Assembly: GCF_043557345.1 (NCBI RefSeq)
Contig: NZ_JBIFFV010000002.1
Location: forward strand, 62,001 to 126,000
DNA from: Sulfitobacter sp043557345
GTDB taxonomy: Bacteria; Pseudomonadota; Alphaproteobacteria; Rhodobacterales; Rhodobacteraceae
DNA length: 64,000 nt
Reading direction: 5' to 3'
Both the position numbers and the translations under genes were made by a program. This document shows, piece by piece, positions 15,365 through 23,400 of the stretch. The first letter of the stretch is position 1. Each line of letters starts with the position of its first letter. The notes beneath the pieces are model-generated. The model did not search any database and was not told where the DNA came from. It saw only the letters and a list, made by a program, of their open reading frames with translations.

Positions 15365-16312
15365 ATGGCTCACGATCACGCTCATATAGATCCCGAGAGT
15401 GGTGACCGCAGGGTATCCATTGCGATTTGGGCGAACGCGCTGCTTACGGCGGCACAGATCGTTGGCGGGATTTTCGCCGGTTCGTTGGCGCTTATTGCTG
15501 ATGCGCTGCATAACTTTTCTGACATGGCCTCATTGGTCATCGCCTTTGTCGCCCGAAAAATCGCGCGACGTCCAGCGGATGAACGCATGACCTTCGGCTA
15601 TGGCCGGATCGAAGTCGTTGCCGCCCTGATCAACTACACCACGCTTATCCTTGTCGGGCTTTACCTGATCTATGAAGGCGGGATGCGCATGATTGACCCG
15701 CCGCAAGTGGCGGGTTGGACTGTCGTGATTTTGGGCGGGGTCGCGCTTGTAGTCGACACTCTTACGGCGCTGCTGACCTACTCAATGCAAAAGGGCAGCG
15801 TGAACATCAGAGCGCTGTTCCTGCACAATTTATCGGATGCTTTGGCTTCAGTTGCCGTAATCATCGGCGGCATCCTGATCATCCTTTACGATCTTCGGTG
15901 GGTTGATCCGGCCATCACCATCGGCATTGCCCTTTATATCCTATACCTCGCTCTAACTGAGATCGGCGATCCTATACGTATGCTGATGCTGGGCAGCCCG
16001 CCTGACATGGATGCGGGTGCGGTGGTTGAAGCGATGACGAACGTCGAGGGTGTGCGCGATGTGCATCACGTTCACCTATGGCAAATGCAGGAACATGAGG
16101 TCGCACTCGATTGTCATGTGGTTTTGGAGGGAACAGGTCTCGAGGACCTTGAGTCTGCAAAAGATACCCTCAAAGGAATATTGGCAGACGACTTTGGCAT
16201 CACCCATTCAAGCCTTGAGTTTGAAACCCTCGGCAATGCGCATGAGAATGCATCACTGTTCGGTCATGCGGATCGGCGAAAGAGTAAAGGCGAAGGAACC
16301 GGCACAGATTGA
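15365..16312 (+). CDS. CzcD/ZitB-type cation diffusion facilitator
   Basis: The 315-residue product is a full-length CDF exporter. It has six membrane helices with the metal site H-x-x-x-D in DALHNFSD (helix 2) and LHNLSDA (helix 5), and a cytoplasmic ferredoxin-like domain (about residues 205-295) with HHVHLWQMQEHEVALDCHVV. The N-terminus has HDHAHID, a His-rich start usual in Zn exporters. It pumps Zn or Cd out of the cytoplasm against protons. It is preceded by GAGGCG near the start and lies downstream of the hairpin at 15307. Confidence 0.93.
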   Translation: MAHDHAHIDPESGDRRVSIAIWANALLTAAQIVGGIFAGSLALIADALHNFSDMASLVIAFVARKIARRPADERMTFGYGRIEVVAALINYTTLILVGLYLIYEGGMRMIDPPQVAGWTVVILGGVALVVDTLTALLTYSMQKGSVNIRALFLHNLSDALASVAVIIGGILIILYDLRWVDPAITIGIALYILYLALTEIGDPIRMLMLGSPPDMDAGAVVEAMTNVEGVRDVHHVHLWQMQEHEVALDCHVVLEGTGLEDLESAKDTLKGILADDFGITHSSLEFETLGNAHENASLFGHADRRKSKGEGTGTD

Positions 16313-16447
16313 GCGGCAGCCGAACTCGCGAAGGCTGCGCGCCGCCTTGAGCAACGTCCCGCCCATATGAGCGCATTCCGCCATTCTTCCGCTTTCCTTT
16401 TTCGACCAAGGATCGACATTTCAACAACGTGCTCCTATATCACCATC

Positions 16448-16795
16448 ATGCGCATTTTGCTTCGCCTTGCCACGTTCTGCCTATCACTCGTTCTCCTAAC
16501 GGGTGCGTTGGCGCATGATCTGGCGGCGGCGAATATGTCGATAGAGATGTCCGGCATGACCGTATCCTCGACAAGTGATCAGGGCGAAGCCTGCGCAGCT
16601 TGTTTGCCAGGGGAGCAAAGCGAGGTTGTCTGCGACATAGATTGCACAGCTCCCGTATTTGTTTATTCGCAGATGCATCAGTCATCCATAGAGAGCGTTC
16701 AGCGCTTCTTCATGCCTGCGCCAGCGGATCTCAGCCTTGCCGGGCTTAATCCCGGGTCTGATCCTTTCCCACCAAGAACCACCTTCCTGAGTTGA
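16448..16795 (+). CDS. Small secreted cysteine-containing protein, unknown
   Basis: From the ATG at 16448 a 115-residue peptide starts with a clear signal (MRILLRLATFCLSLVLLTG, cleaved near residue 21). The mature part has two methionines near the start (MSIEMSGM) and cysteines in CAACLPG and CDIDC, a CxxC...CxxxC arrangement suited to metal or disulfide chemistry. I do not recognise a family; a DUF2946-like copper-associated protein is possible. It stands just before the rightward copper/thiol operon and may be its first gene. A longer in-frame start at 16367 lacks a signal peptide. Confidence 0.6.
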   Translation: MRILLRLATFCLSLVLLTGALAHDLAAANMSIEMSGMTVSSTSDQGEACAACLPGEQSEVVCDIDCTAPVFVYSQMHQSSIESVQRFFMPAPADLSLAGLNPGSDPFPPRTTFLS

Positions 16796-16893
16796 CCGGC
16801 CGCACCGAAGGGTGAAGGCCCGGTCTCGCGTTGTCTGCTGCCAAGCGGCAGCAAAGCGATCGACCTTATCCGTCACTTTCGGGAACGACCTTC

Positions 16894-17841
16894 ATGTCAC
16901 TTTATCAATCGCGCGATATTTCGCGTAGACGCATGCTGTCCAGCGGACTCGCTGCCATGGGTGCGGCGCTGACCCTACCTCATGTGTCATATGCAACCAC
17001 TCAGGGGGCTTCGATCCGGGCCCTCGGATACGACGGCAACTCATTGATCGTCGCGTCTGAGCATGCTCTCTGGCGCGTCTCCACCGCAAATCAAATAAGC
17101 GAACGGCCACTTGATCACACAGTCACCGCGATCGCCAGCCACCCCGAGGCTTCGGGCAGTCTCTTTGCGGCGGTCGAGCCAACCGGTCTCTTGCGCAGCC
17201 GCGACGGCGGGCGCACGTGGACCAACGCAGGTGCAGGTTTGCCTCCAGTCCGGGTTACTGCTCTGACCCAAGCGGCCCTTGAGCCAGGTTTGGCCTATGC
17301 TGCGCTTGCGGGTGACGGGCTCTGGCGCAGCGAAGACGCCGGGGAAAGCTGGGAGTTCGTGATGGACCGGCCCTATCTGAACGGAGCCGAGCAGGAGGTG
17401 CTCACGCTCGTTTCTGTGGGAAATCCGACTGGCATGGGCGGCATCTGGCTATATGCCGGAACTGAGGCAGGACTAACCCGCGTGCCCGATTGCTTTTGTC
17501 GCTGGCAGGATGTGACGGCGGGTAATGCCATGGATGCTCTGGTCGAGGGTAAAGCGCTGCCGCCCACGACACCGCTGCCTGTAGGGCAGCCTGTCCCACA
17601 TCTCGCGCTCTCGCCCAAAGCACCGGAGCAACTCTACGTGGGCCTCGACAGTGGCCTTTGGACTTCGGCAGACGCAGGGGTGAATTGGTCGCTGGTTGCT
17701 GATGGAAAAATCGACGCACTGGCTGTCGATCCTGCCGATCCTCAGCGTCTGACCGTCGTTCGCGACGGCAATCTTTCTGTCAGCCGCGATGGCGGCCTGA
17801 CGTTCGACACTCTCGACATCTTTGAAGGAGACAAAAATTGA
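16894..17841 (+). CDS. Exported BNR/YCF48-like beta-propeller protein
   Basis: The 315-residue product has a twin-arginine leader (SRRRMLSSGLAAMGAAL) and four Asp-box or BNR repeats (RSRDGGRTW, RSEDAGESW, TSADAGVNW, SRDGGLTF), as in sialidase-like and photosystem-stability (YCF48) propellers. Members of this kind are found next to DUF411 and copper genes. There is no sign of a catalytic sialidase site. The ATG at 16894 gives the Tat leader directly. Its stop overlaps the TTG start of the DUF411 gene. Confidence 0.8.
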   Translation: MSLYQSRDISRRRMLSSGLAAMGAALTLPHVSYATTQGASIRALGYDGNSLIVASEHALWRVSTANQISERPLDHTVTAIASHPEASGSLFAAVEPTGLLRSRDGGRTWTNAGAGLPPVRVTALTQAALEPGLAYAALAGDGLWRSEDAGESWEFVMDRPYLNGAEQEVLTLVSVGNPTGMGGIWLYAGTEAGLTRVPDCFCRWQDVTAGNAMDALVEGKALPPTTPLPVGQPVPHLALSPKAPEQLYVGLDSGLWTSADAGVNWSLVADGKIDALAVDPADPQRLTVVRDGNLSVSRDGGLTFDTLDIFEGDKN

Positions 17842-18332
17842 ACAGTAAATTCACCCTCGGCACGGTTGCCGCAATCACAGCCGCCGGCATCATTGGTTTT
17901 GCCACCTTCGGCATGGCCGAAAGCGACAGAGCGCCTGACACGGATACCGCTGCGATCACCGTTCCGGCTGACCGCCAGATGACCATTTGGCGCGATCCGT
18001 CCTGTGGCTGCTGTGACGCCTATGCCGATTATGCAGAAGAAAACGGTTATCATGTCACCCGCATTGACGACCGCGATTTTGACAAGCGTTCTGTCGAAGT
18101 TGGCGTGCCAGAACAGGGGCTCGGTTGCCACCTCGCTGAGGTCGATGGCTATTACATCAGTGGTCTGGTCCCTGTGGAGGTCATTCAACGCCTAACGTCT
18201 GAACGCCCCGAGATCACCGGCATTACGCTGCCGGGTATGCCCAGCAACGCACCCGGCATGGCGGGCAAGAGTGGCACCCTCAAGACCTATGCCTTCGGCG
18301 AGGACGGCGTGGCCGTGTATTCAAATGAGTGA
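17838..18332 (+). CDS. DUF411 metal-binding periplasmic protein (copy 3, TTG start)
   Basis: The 164-residue protein starts at TTG 17838, seven bases after GAAGGAG, and overlaps the preceding stop. It has a signal or anchor at residues 7-27, CGCC at Cys56, 58, 59, and Cys-His at about 97-98. The PGMPYGSPGM block of the other two copies is PGMPSNAPGM here, and the GHVP block is GLVP. It is thus the most divergent of the three DUF411 proteins. A periplasmic copper or thiol role is probable from the operon (cytochrome c, TlpA, SCO, CcdA). Confidence 0.87.
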   Translation: MNSKFTLGTVAAITAAGIIGFATFGMAESDRAPDTDTAAITVPADRQMTIWRDPSCGCCDAYADYAEENGYHVTRIDDRDFDKRSVEVGVPEQGLGCHLAEVDGYYISGLVPVEVIQRLTSERPEITGITLPGMPSNAPGMAGKSGTLKTYAFGEDGVAVYSNE

Positions 18333-18339
18333 GGATGGA

Positions 18340-18486
18340 ATGATGGAAATGATGAACGGATCTATGATGAATGGGCCGATGTCGGCCGGAATGATGATCG
18401 GCTGCGGCCTGTTGTTCCTTTTGGTGCTGGCGGTGCTGGTTCTGGGCGTGTTGGCTCTGGTCAAATACCTGAGGCGCTCGGCATGA
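18340..18486 (+). CDS. Met-rich single-pass mini-protein A
   Basis: From ATG 18340 (GAGTGAGG upstream) the 48-residue peptide begins with eight methionines in the first 19 residues (MMEMMNGSMMNGPMSAGMM). One long membrane segment follows (about residues 20-41) and the end is LVKYLRRSA. An in-frame ATG at 18325 overlapping the DUF411 stop is an alternative start. The Met cluster would face the periplasm if the basic tail stays inside, which fits Cu(I) binding. It has a sister at 23266 with the same LVKYLR ending. It overlaps the cytochrome gene (ATGA). Confidence 0.72.
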   Translation: MMEMMNGSMMNGPMSAGMMIGCGLLFLLVLAVLVLGVLALVKYLRRSA

Positions 18487-18959
18487 GAGCGTTGATCGTA
18501 GCCGCTGTGGTTGGCATCACGGGCGCCGCTGCGGTTGCTGTCTGGGCCGGGGGGAAGGAAGACGCCCCCCCGGCGCTCACCGTGCTTGGCGTGCCTGTGG
18601 ATGCGGAAATGCTCGATCAGGGCGCTGACCTCTATGCGGAGAACTGTGCCTCCTGCCACGGCGCAGACCTCGAGGGCCAACCGGACTGGCGCAGGCGGCT
18701 CGACAATGGTCGCATGCCCGCGCCGCCGCATGATGAAACGGGCCATACATGGCACCATGCCGATCAGCAGCTTTTCGACATTACCAAGAACGGGCTGGCC
18801 TCGGTCGTGCCGGGTTATGAAAGCGACATGCCCGTGTTCGAGGGCATTCTGAGTGACGCGGAAATCACAGCGATCCTTGGCTATATCAAGAGCACATGGC
18901 CCGAGCGTGAACGCAATTATCAGGCCGAGATCACCTCGAAGAACGAGGAAGGATCATGA
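18483..18959 (+). CDS. Membrane-anchored or secreted class I cytochrome c
   Basis: The 158-residue protein has an N-terminal hydrophobic segment (residues 3-22), a haem motif CASCH (Cys55, Cys58, His59) and a probable axial Met in ESDMPVF near residue 117. It resembles the c-type cytochromes found beside copper-resistance genes. The segment HDETGHTWHHADQQLF gives several more histidines. It would carry electrons in the periplasm, perhaps to keep copper or thiols in the right redox state with the TlpA-like proteins downstream. Four-base overlaps join it to both neighbours. Confidence 0.88.
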   Translation: MRALIVAAVVGITGAAAVAVWAGGKEDAPPALTVLGVPVDAEMLDQGADLYAENCASCHGADLEGQPDWRRRLDNGRMPAPPHDETGHTWHHADQQLFDITKNGLASVVPGYESDMPVFEGILSDAEITAILGYIKSTWPERERNYQAEITSKNEEGS

Positions 18960-19534
18960 GCAACCAGGATCAAGCTGCGCCCAAGTGGCGATGGTCCCTT
19001 CTGATCGCCGCGCTTCCTGCGGCGGTCTTCGCGGCCATCGCGGCGGCTTTCCTATGGGGACTGTTTAACAATGAAGACAGCCTTCCGAGCACCATGATCG
19101 GCCGGGACATCCCAGAGTTTGATTTGCCTCCAATCGAAGGACGCGAAAACGGCTTGTCGACATCAGATCTCCGCGGCGAAGTTTCACTCGTAAATGTCTG
19201 GGCCTCCTGGTGCGTGCCATGCCGGGTCGAGATGCCGCTGCTGGTGGAGCTTTCTCAGACCGGCAGCGTGTCAATCCACGGCATCAATCTAAAGGACAAG
19301 CCAGCCGCTGCACGCAGGTTTCTCGCAGAACTCGGCGATCCCTATGACCGGATCGGTGCGGATAGCTCTGGCCGGGCCTCTATTGACTGGGGCGTTTACG
19401 GAGTGCCGGAAACCTTTGTGATCGATTCAAAAGGGCGCATTGCTTACAAACATGTTGGCCCCTTCAACCGGCACTCTCTGGAAAACGATATTCTTCCAGT
19501 GGTGCGGCGTTTGCAACAGGAGCAGGGGGCATGA
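18956..19534 (+). CDS. TlpA/DsbE-like membrane-anchored thioredoxin
   Basis: The 192-residue protein has one N-terminal membrane helix (about residues 13-37) and a periplasmic thioredoxin domain with WCVPC (Cys86, Cys89) and the cis-Pro region YGVPETFVIDSKG. This matches CcmG/DsbE, which reduces apocytochrome c thiols. CcdA at 22454 could supply its electrons. It overlaps the cytochrome c gene and the next TlpA-like gene by four bases each. A role in maturing this operon's proteins is more likely than general cytochrome c maturation. Confidence 0.9.
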   Translation: MSNQDQAAPKWRWSLLIAALPAAVFAAIAAAFLWGLFNNEDSLPSTMIGRDIPEFDLPPIEGRENGLSTSDLRGEVSLVNVWASWCVPCRVEMPLLVELSQTGSVSIHGINLKDKPAAARRFLAELGDPYDRIGADSSGRASIDWGVYGVPETFVIDSKGRIAYKHVGPFNRHSLENDILPVVRRLQQEQGA

Positions 19535-20046
19535 AGCGGCGCGGTTTTCTTGGCGGCGCACTGGCGCTCGGGGCCACGCCGGCTGCGGCGCGTCCGGTCA
19601 TGGCCGAGCACAACGCGCCCTTACCAATGCTCTCGCCGCCGATCACCGACGGGAGGGGCCGGGACCTGACTTTGGCAGATTTCCGGGGACGCACGGTGTT
19701 GCTTAACATCTGGGCGACATGGTGCGCCCCTTGTCGTGATGAGATGCCAACCCTCGACAGACTACAGGCAAAGCTTGGCGGGCCAGAGTTTCATGTGCTC
19801 GCCTTGTCGATCGACCGGGGTGGTTTCGACACCGTCCGCGCATTCTATTCCGACATCGGCATTCAGCATCTTGCTCTCTACGCCTCGGATCAATTGAGGG
19901 CGATGATGGCTCTTGGCGTGGTCGGCTTACCGACGACACTTCTTGTTAGCGCCGAAGGCCGCGAAGTCGCCCGCAAAGTGGGACCGGCCGATTGGGACAG
20001 CCCGGCGGTAATCTCTCAAATCAAGCACGTCGTTTCAAAAGGATGA
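19531..20046 (+). CDS. TlpA-family exported thioredoxin
   Basis: The 171-residue product has a Tat-like leader (MKRRGFLGGALALGATPAAA) and a thioredoxin domain with WCAPC (Cys65, Cys68) and VGLPTTLLV at the cis-Pro region. TlpA-type proteins reduce the SCO and CuA cysteines before copper is inserted, which suits the SCO genes nearby. The pair of thioredoxins in tandem suggests two targets. It overlaps the genes on each side by four bases. Confidence 0.9.
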   Translation: MKRRGFLGGALALGATPAAARPVMAEHNAPLPMLSPPITDGRGRDLTLADFRGRTVLLNIWATWCAPCRDEMPTLDRLQAKLGGPEFHVLALSIDRGGFDTVRAFYSDIGIQHLALYASDQLRAMMALGVVGLPTTLLVSAEGREVARKVGPADWDSPAVISQIKHVVSKG

Positions 20047-20321
20047 ACCCAACAGTGACCCAAATTTCAAACAACGATAGGTCAGCAAGTGCAATCCCCG
20101 TGCCTTCGCGGCGACAGACCCTCATGCTGACTGGCTTTGCCGCTATCAGTGGCGGCGCTGCGCTCAACTGGGACTGGCTGACTGCTGTTGGTGCGGCACC
20201 TTTGATCCTTAGCCTCGCTCCTTGTGCCGCTATGTGCGCTCTGGGGCTTTGCATGCGCGGCGGCTCTGCCGGCTGCGCCAAAAACGATCCGACAACCAAG
20301 CCGGACACCACGACAGACTAA
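20043..20321 (+). CDS. Small membrane protein with Cys motif, unknown
   Basis: The 92-residue peptide from ATG 20043 (ATGA overlap) has two hydrophobic segments (about residues 26-42 and 46-66) with CAAMCALGLC near the end of the second and a further Cys in the tail (SAGCAKNDP). The PSRRQTLMLTG stretch before the first helix is twin-arginine-like. I do not recognise the family. Cysteine spacing and context fit a metal-relay or thiol role; that remains a guess. Confidence 0.65.
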   Translation: MNPTVTQISNNDRSASAIPVPSRRQTLMLTGFAAISGGAALNWDWLTAVGAAPLILSLAPCAAMCALGLCMRGGSAGCAKNDPTTKPDTTTD

Positions 20322-20345
20322 TTCTCAACCCAAGAAGGAACTGAC

Positions 20346-20645
20346 ATGACTTACAAAATGAAAATCACCGCTGCTGCCCTGACCGGCATGATGTTGGCCG
20401 CTCCCATCGCTCAGGCACAAGATGCAAAACCAGAAGCGGGCGATATGCCGATGGCCGAAGGTCACAGCATGAACGGCGAGATGTCCGGCATGAAAAACAT
20501 GGAAGGCATGAAGGGTATGGAAGACATGATGCCCATGATGAAAATGATGTCTGATATGGGGCCGATGATGGAAGCCTGCACAGAGATGATGCAGTCCATG
20601 ACCGACCACATGAATTCTGCGCATGGCGAAGATCAAAAGGGCTGA
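20346..20645 (+). CDS. Exported methionine-rich protein, probable copper binder
   Basis: The 99-residue product has a Sec signal (cleavage after AQA near residue 24). The mature part is extremely Met-rich, with about twenty methionines in 75 residues in patterns such as MSGMKNMEGMKGMEDMMPMM, plus His-containing GHSMNGEM at one end and one Cys. Such M-x-x-M arrays bind Cu(I) or Ag(I) in periplasmic proteins like CopA, CusF and PcoE. AAGAAGGAAC precedes the ATG by four bases. It lies 24 bases after the preceding gene. Confidence 0.78.
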   Translation: MTYKMKITAAALTGMMLAAPIAQAQDAKPEAGDMPMAEGHSMNGEMSGMKNMEGMKGMEDMMPMMKMMSDMGPMMEACTEMMQSMTDHMNSAHGEDQKG

Positions 20646-20699
20646 ACCTCGGTCCGCCCGTCTGACTGGCGGGCGGATCATTCTATTGAAAGAAGTATC

Positions 20700-21347
20700 A
20701 TGACTAAGATTACGCCGGCCCGTCGTCGGCTAAGCATTGCCCTGTGGGCGAGTGCTATCGCTGCCGCCGTGCTTGTTGCGGGCCTTGCCCTGCTGCGCCC
20801 GGACCACGTTCCTGCCGGCCAAGCGGTCTATCGCGGCGACGCTGACATCCGTTCAGAATTCTCGTTGCTCGACCACAACGGTCAGGTCGTTAGCCAAAAG
20901 GACTACGCAGGCCGCTGGCAGCTTGTGTTTTTTGGCTTCACCCACTGCCCAGATATCTGTCCAACCACCTTGGCATATATGGGTAACGTGCTGGAACTGC
21001 TGGGCCCTGAAGCTGATGAGATTGCTCCGCTCTTCGTGACGGTCGATCCAGAGCGCGATACGCCTTCGGTTCTGAAGGAGTATGTCGCGAATTTTCACCC
21101 GAATCTGATCGGGTTGACCGGAAGCGAGGACCAAATCGCCGAGGCGACCGAGGCCTTCAAGGTTTACAACGAGAAAATTCCCGCAGAAACGGCGCCCCAC
21201 GGATACATGATGGCCCACGCCGGCCATATTTACCTGATGAACCGCAAGGGTGAGTTTGACGCTGTTTTTCTTGAAAGCGCGCAACCAGCTGAGGAGATGG
21301 CCGAACAAATCTCCATGCGTATCGCGAAAGAGAAACGGACCCAATGA
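20700..21347 (+). CDS. SCO1/SenC-family copper chaperone (rightward copy)
   Basis: The 215-residue protein has an N-terminal membrane anchor (residues 12-31), CPDICP (Cys83, Cys87) and the partner His in YMMAHAGHIY (about 170). It is the third SCO protein in the window and is distinct in having Ile in the copper motif. It should pass Cu(I) to a CuA site or act as a thiol reductase. It overlaps the next gene by four bases. Confidence 0.93.
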   Translation: MTKITPARRRLSIALWASAIAAAVLVAGLALLRPDHVPAGQAVYRGDADIRSEFSLLDHNGQVVSQKDYAGRWQLVFFGFTHCPDICPTTLAYMGNVLELLGPEADEIAPLFVTVDPERDTPSVLKEYVANFHPNLIGLTGSEDQIAEATEAFKVYNEKIPAETAPHGYMMAHAGHIYLMNRKGEFDAVFLESAQPAEEMAEQISMRIAKEKRTQ

Positions 21348-21982
21348 CCCAAAAATACACCCCCATCACATGGCGCAGCGCCCTCTTACTTGTTGCCAGC
21401 CTACTTTTGGCCTCACCGGTTTTTGCCGATCATCCGGGTGAGAACCTTAATCAGGTGATGGCTGCCAAGGAAGCCGCCTTCGAACCGATCTTGCCCGGCG
21501 ACGCACCAGACCTCGCTTGGATAGGGGCGGCGCATGAAAGCACATCCCTCAATGCTTTGAGGGGAAAGATCGTGGTTCTGAGCTTTGTGCCCGAAGGTTG
21601 TGGCGATCCTTGTGAGGCACAACAAGCTACGCTCACCGAAACGCTCACTGCGCTCAACTCCAGCGCGATGCGCGATATGGTGGTCTTTGTTACCCTTAGC
21701 GACGAGCCGCAAAGCGGTCCCGCTACGCAGAACAGGATATTCGCGCGGACGCCAGACCCTGAAAAACTTAGTCATCCAAACGCTGCTCTCGCTGGGGTAA
21801 GCGAACGGAAAGACCTAACCCCTCAGGTCCATCTGCTGAACCGCGCAGGCCAGCAGGTCGGCATTTTTCACGGCGCTGATTTTGAGCCGCTTAACCTCTT
21901 GCTCTATATCAATGTGCTGACCAACACCCATCCTCATGCTGAACCCAGCTTCTGGCAGCGAATGACTGGATGGTTCTTATGA
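21344..21982 (+). CDS. Degenerate SCO-like thioredoxin-fold protein
   Basis: The 212-residue exported protein has a signal (cleavage near residue 29) and a SCO-like order of blocks: LRGKIVVLSFVPEGCGDPCEAQQ, with Cys86 and Cys90 keeping the CxxxC spacing of SCO though the prolines are changed, then VVFVTLSDEP and LTPQVHLLNRAGQQVG. The usual partner His region reads DLTPQVHLLN. A C-terminal tail has HPHAEPSFW. It directly follows a true SCO gene. It may be a diverged copy that binds copper differently or acts only as a thiol protein. Confidence 0.72.
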   Translation: MTQKYTPITWRSALLLVASLLLASPVFADHPGENLNQVMAAKEAAFEPILPGDAPDLAWIGAAHESTSLNALRGKIVVLSFVPEGCGDPCEAQQATLTETLTALNSSAMRDMVVFVTLSDEPQSGPATQNRIFARTPDPEKLSHPNAALAGVSERKDLTPQVHLLNRAGQQVGIFHGADFEPLNLLLYINVLTNTHPHAEPSFWQRMTGWFL

Positions 21983-22461
21983 AATCTTACAGCACGATCA
22001 CGGGACCCCATTGGCTTTCCGCACTTCGGCGTTTTGCCGTAATCACCTTCCTGGGGCATCTTATTTGGGAGGCCGCACATATTCCACTTTATACCATCTG
22101 GGTTGAGGGAACGTGGGGTGAGATTATCTTTGCTGCCGTGCATTGCACCGGAGGCGATCTACTGATCGCCATGAGCAGCATATTGCTTGCCCTGTTCTTC
22201 TTTGGCACCGGCTCTTGGCCGCAAAGGCGGGTATATCCTGTTTTAGGCGCAATGATGGTGATGGGGCTTGGCTACACGGTTTTCAGCGAATGGCTAAATA
22301 TCGAAGTGCGCGAAGCATGGGCCTACCGCGAGATCATGCCGGTCATTCCGATCATCGACGCCGGGCTAACCCCCATGTTGCAATGGATCTTCGTTCCTCT
22401 CGCGGCCTACTTCGGCGCGGTTAGGCATTCCTCCCGCAAGGTAGACGTGCCTGATGCTTGA
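21979..22461 (+). CDS. Four-helix membrane protein, unknown
   Basis: The 160-residue protein from ATG 21979 (ATGA overlap with the SCO-like gene) has four hydrophobic segments (about 20-40, 50-75, 82-102 and 125-148). Helix 1 carries GHLIWEAAHIPLYTIW, helix 2 HCTGGDLLIAMSS, so several His, Glu and Asp lie in or near the membrane. I do not recognise the family by name. In position it precedes ccdA by an eight-base overlap, so a partnership in thiol or metal transfer is plausible. Confidence 0.7.
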   Translation: MKSYSTITGPHWLSALRRFAVITFLGHLIWEAAHIPLYTIWVEGTWGEIIFAAVHCTGGDLLIAMSSILLALFFFGTGSWPQRRVYPVLGAMMVMGLGYTVFSEWLNIEVREAWAYREIMPVIPIIDAGLTPMLQWIFVPLAAYFGAVRHSSRKVDVPDA

Positions 22462-23182
22462 TGTCTCCTCTCTCGGGCTCATAGCGGCTTTGCTCGCCGG
22501 GATAATCTCCTTTGTGTCACCTTGCGTCTTACCTTTGGTGCCCGGCTATGTCTCCTATATCGCGGGACGAACTGGGGTTACTGGGGCGCATCGCAGCCGC
22601 AAACAAGCGGTTTGGTTAAGCTTCTGCTTCGTAGTGGGGTTTTCGACGATTTTCATAGGACTCGGGGCTTCGGCAACGGCTCTGGGGCAAGTGCTGCTGC
22701 GTTGGCGGTTCGAGTTAAACCTGATTGGCGGCGCAATCGTAATCCTTTTTGGGCTGTTCATGCTCGGGGCCGCCCGCATTCAGGCCATGGAACGTGACAT
22801 GCGTTTCGACATTGACCTTCCCGGCGGGCAGCCGGTGGCATCCTACGTTCTGGGGCTTGCTTTCGGCTTTGGTTGGACCCCATGTATCGGACCGATCCTG
22901 GGTGCGATCCTGACAGCAAGTGCTGCCAGCGCCACAGTATCAGAAGGGATCGGATTGTTGGCTGTCTACTCAGCCGGCCTTGGCGTGCCATTCCTCATCG
23001 TTGCGGCTTTTACGGAGCAGGTTGCGGCCCGTCTGCGTGCCATCGGCTCTGTCGGGCGACGGCTCCATCAGGTGGCGGGGGGGATTATGGTCGTTATGGG
23101 GCTCACTATGATGACCGGACAGCTCAGTGCTTTCTCATGGTGGCTCTTGGAAACCTTCCCGATGCTGGGGCGGATCGGCTGA
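22454..23182 (+). CDS. ccdA: CcdA-family thiol-electron carrier across the membrane
   Basis: The 242-residue protein has six membrane helices and the CcdA signatures SPCVLPLVPGYVSY (Cys near residue 24) and FGWTPCIGPILGAIL (Cys near 141). It moves reducing power from cytoplasmic thioredoxin to periplasmic thioredoxins such as CcmG or TlpA. Two such proteins are encoded upstream at 18956 and 19531, so the operon appears to carry its own electron line. It overlaps the preceding gene by eight bases. Confidence 0.93.
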   Translation: MLDVSSLGLIAALLAGIISFVSPCVLPLVPGYVSYIAGRTGVTGAHRSRKQAVWLSFCFVVGFSTIFIGLGASATALGQVLLRWRFELNLIGGAIVILFGLFMLGAARIQAMERDMRFDIDLPGGQPVASYVLGLAFGFGWTPCIGPILGAILTASAASATVSEGIGLLAVYSAGLGVPFLIVAAFTEQVAARLRAIGSVGRRLHQVAGGIMVVMGLTMMTGQLSAFSWWLLETFPMLGRIG

Positions 23183-23265
23183 ACTTTATTTGGAACCTTC
23201 CAGGGCTGGAAAGTGATTGTCCTCTTATAGGGTTAGTTTCGACCAGCAATAGATAGGGAAAAGAG

Positions 23266-23385
23266 ATGATGGACGGTGATATGATGGGCGGCGGGATGAT
23301 GTTTGGGATGGGGATCGGCTGGCTTTTGATCATCGTGATCCTCATTTTGGTGATCGCAGCTCTGGTTAAATATCTACGCAAGTAA
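23266..23385 (+). CDS. Met-rich single-pass mini-protein B
   Basis: From ATG 23266 a 39-residue peptide begins with MMDGDMMGGGMMFGMGIGW, has one membrane segment (about residues 17-34) and ends in LVKYLRK. AGGGAAAAG lies just upstream. It resembles mini-protein A at 18340 in both the Met cluster and the LVKYLR end. The pair brackets the cytochrome/TlpA/SCO/CcdA genes. A copper-related role is inferred. It is too short for most gene finders. Confidence 0.7.
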   Translation: MMDGDMMGGGMMFGMGIGWLLIIVILILVIAALVKYLRK

Positions 23386-23400
23386 AGCAGGAGACTGGCA

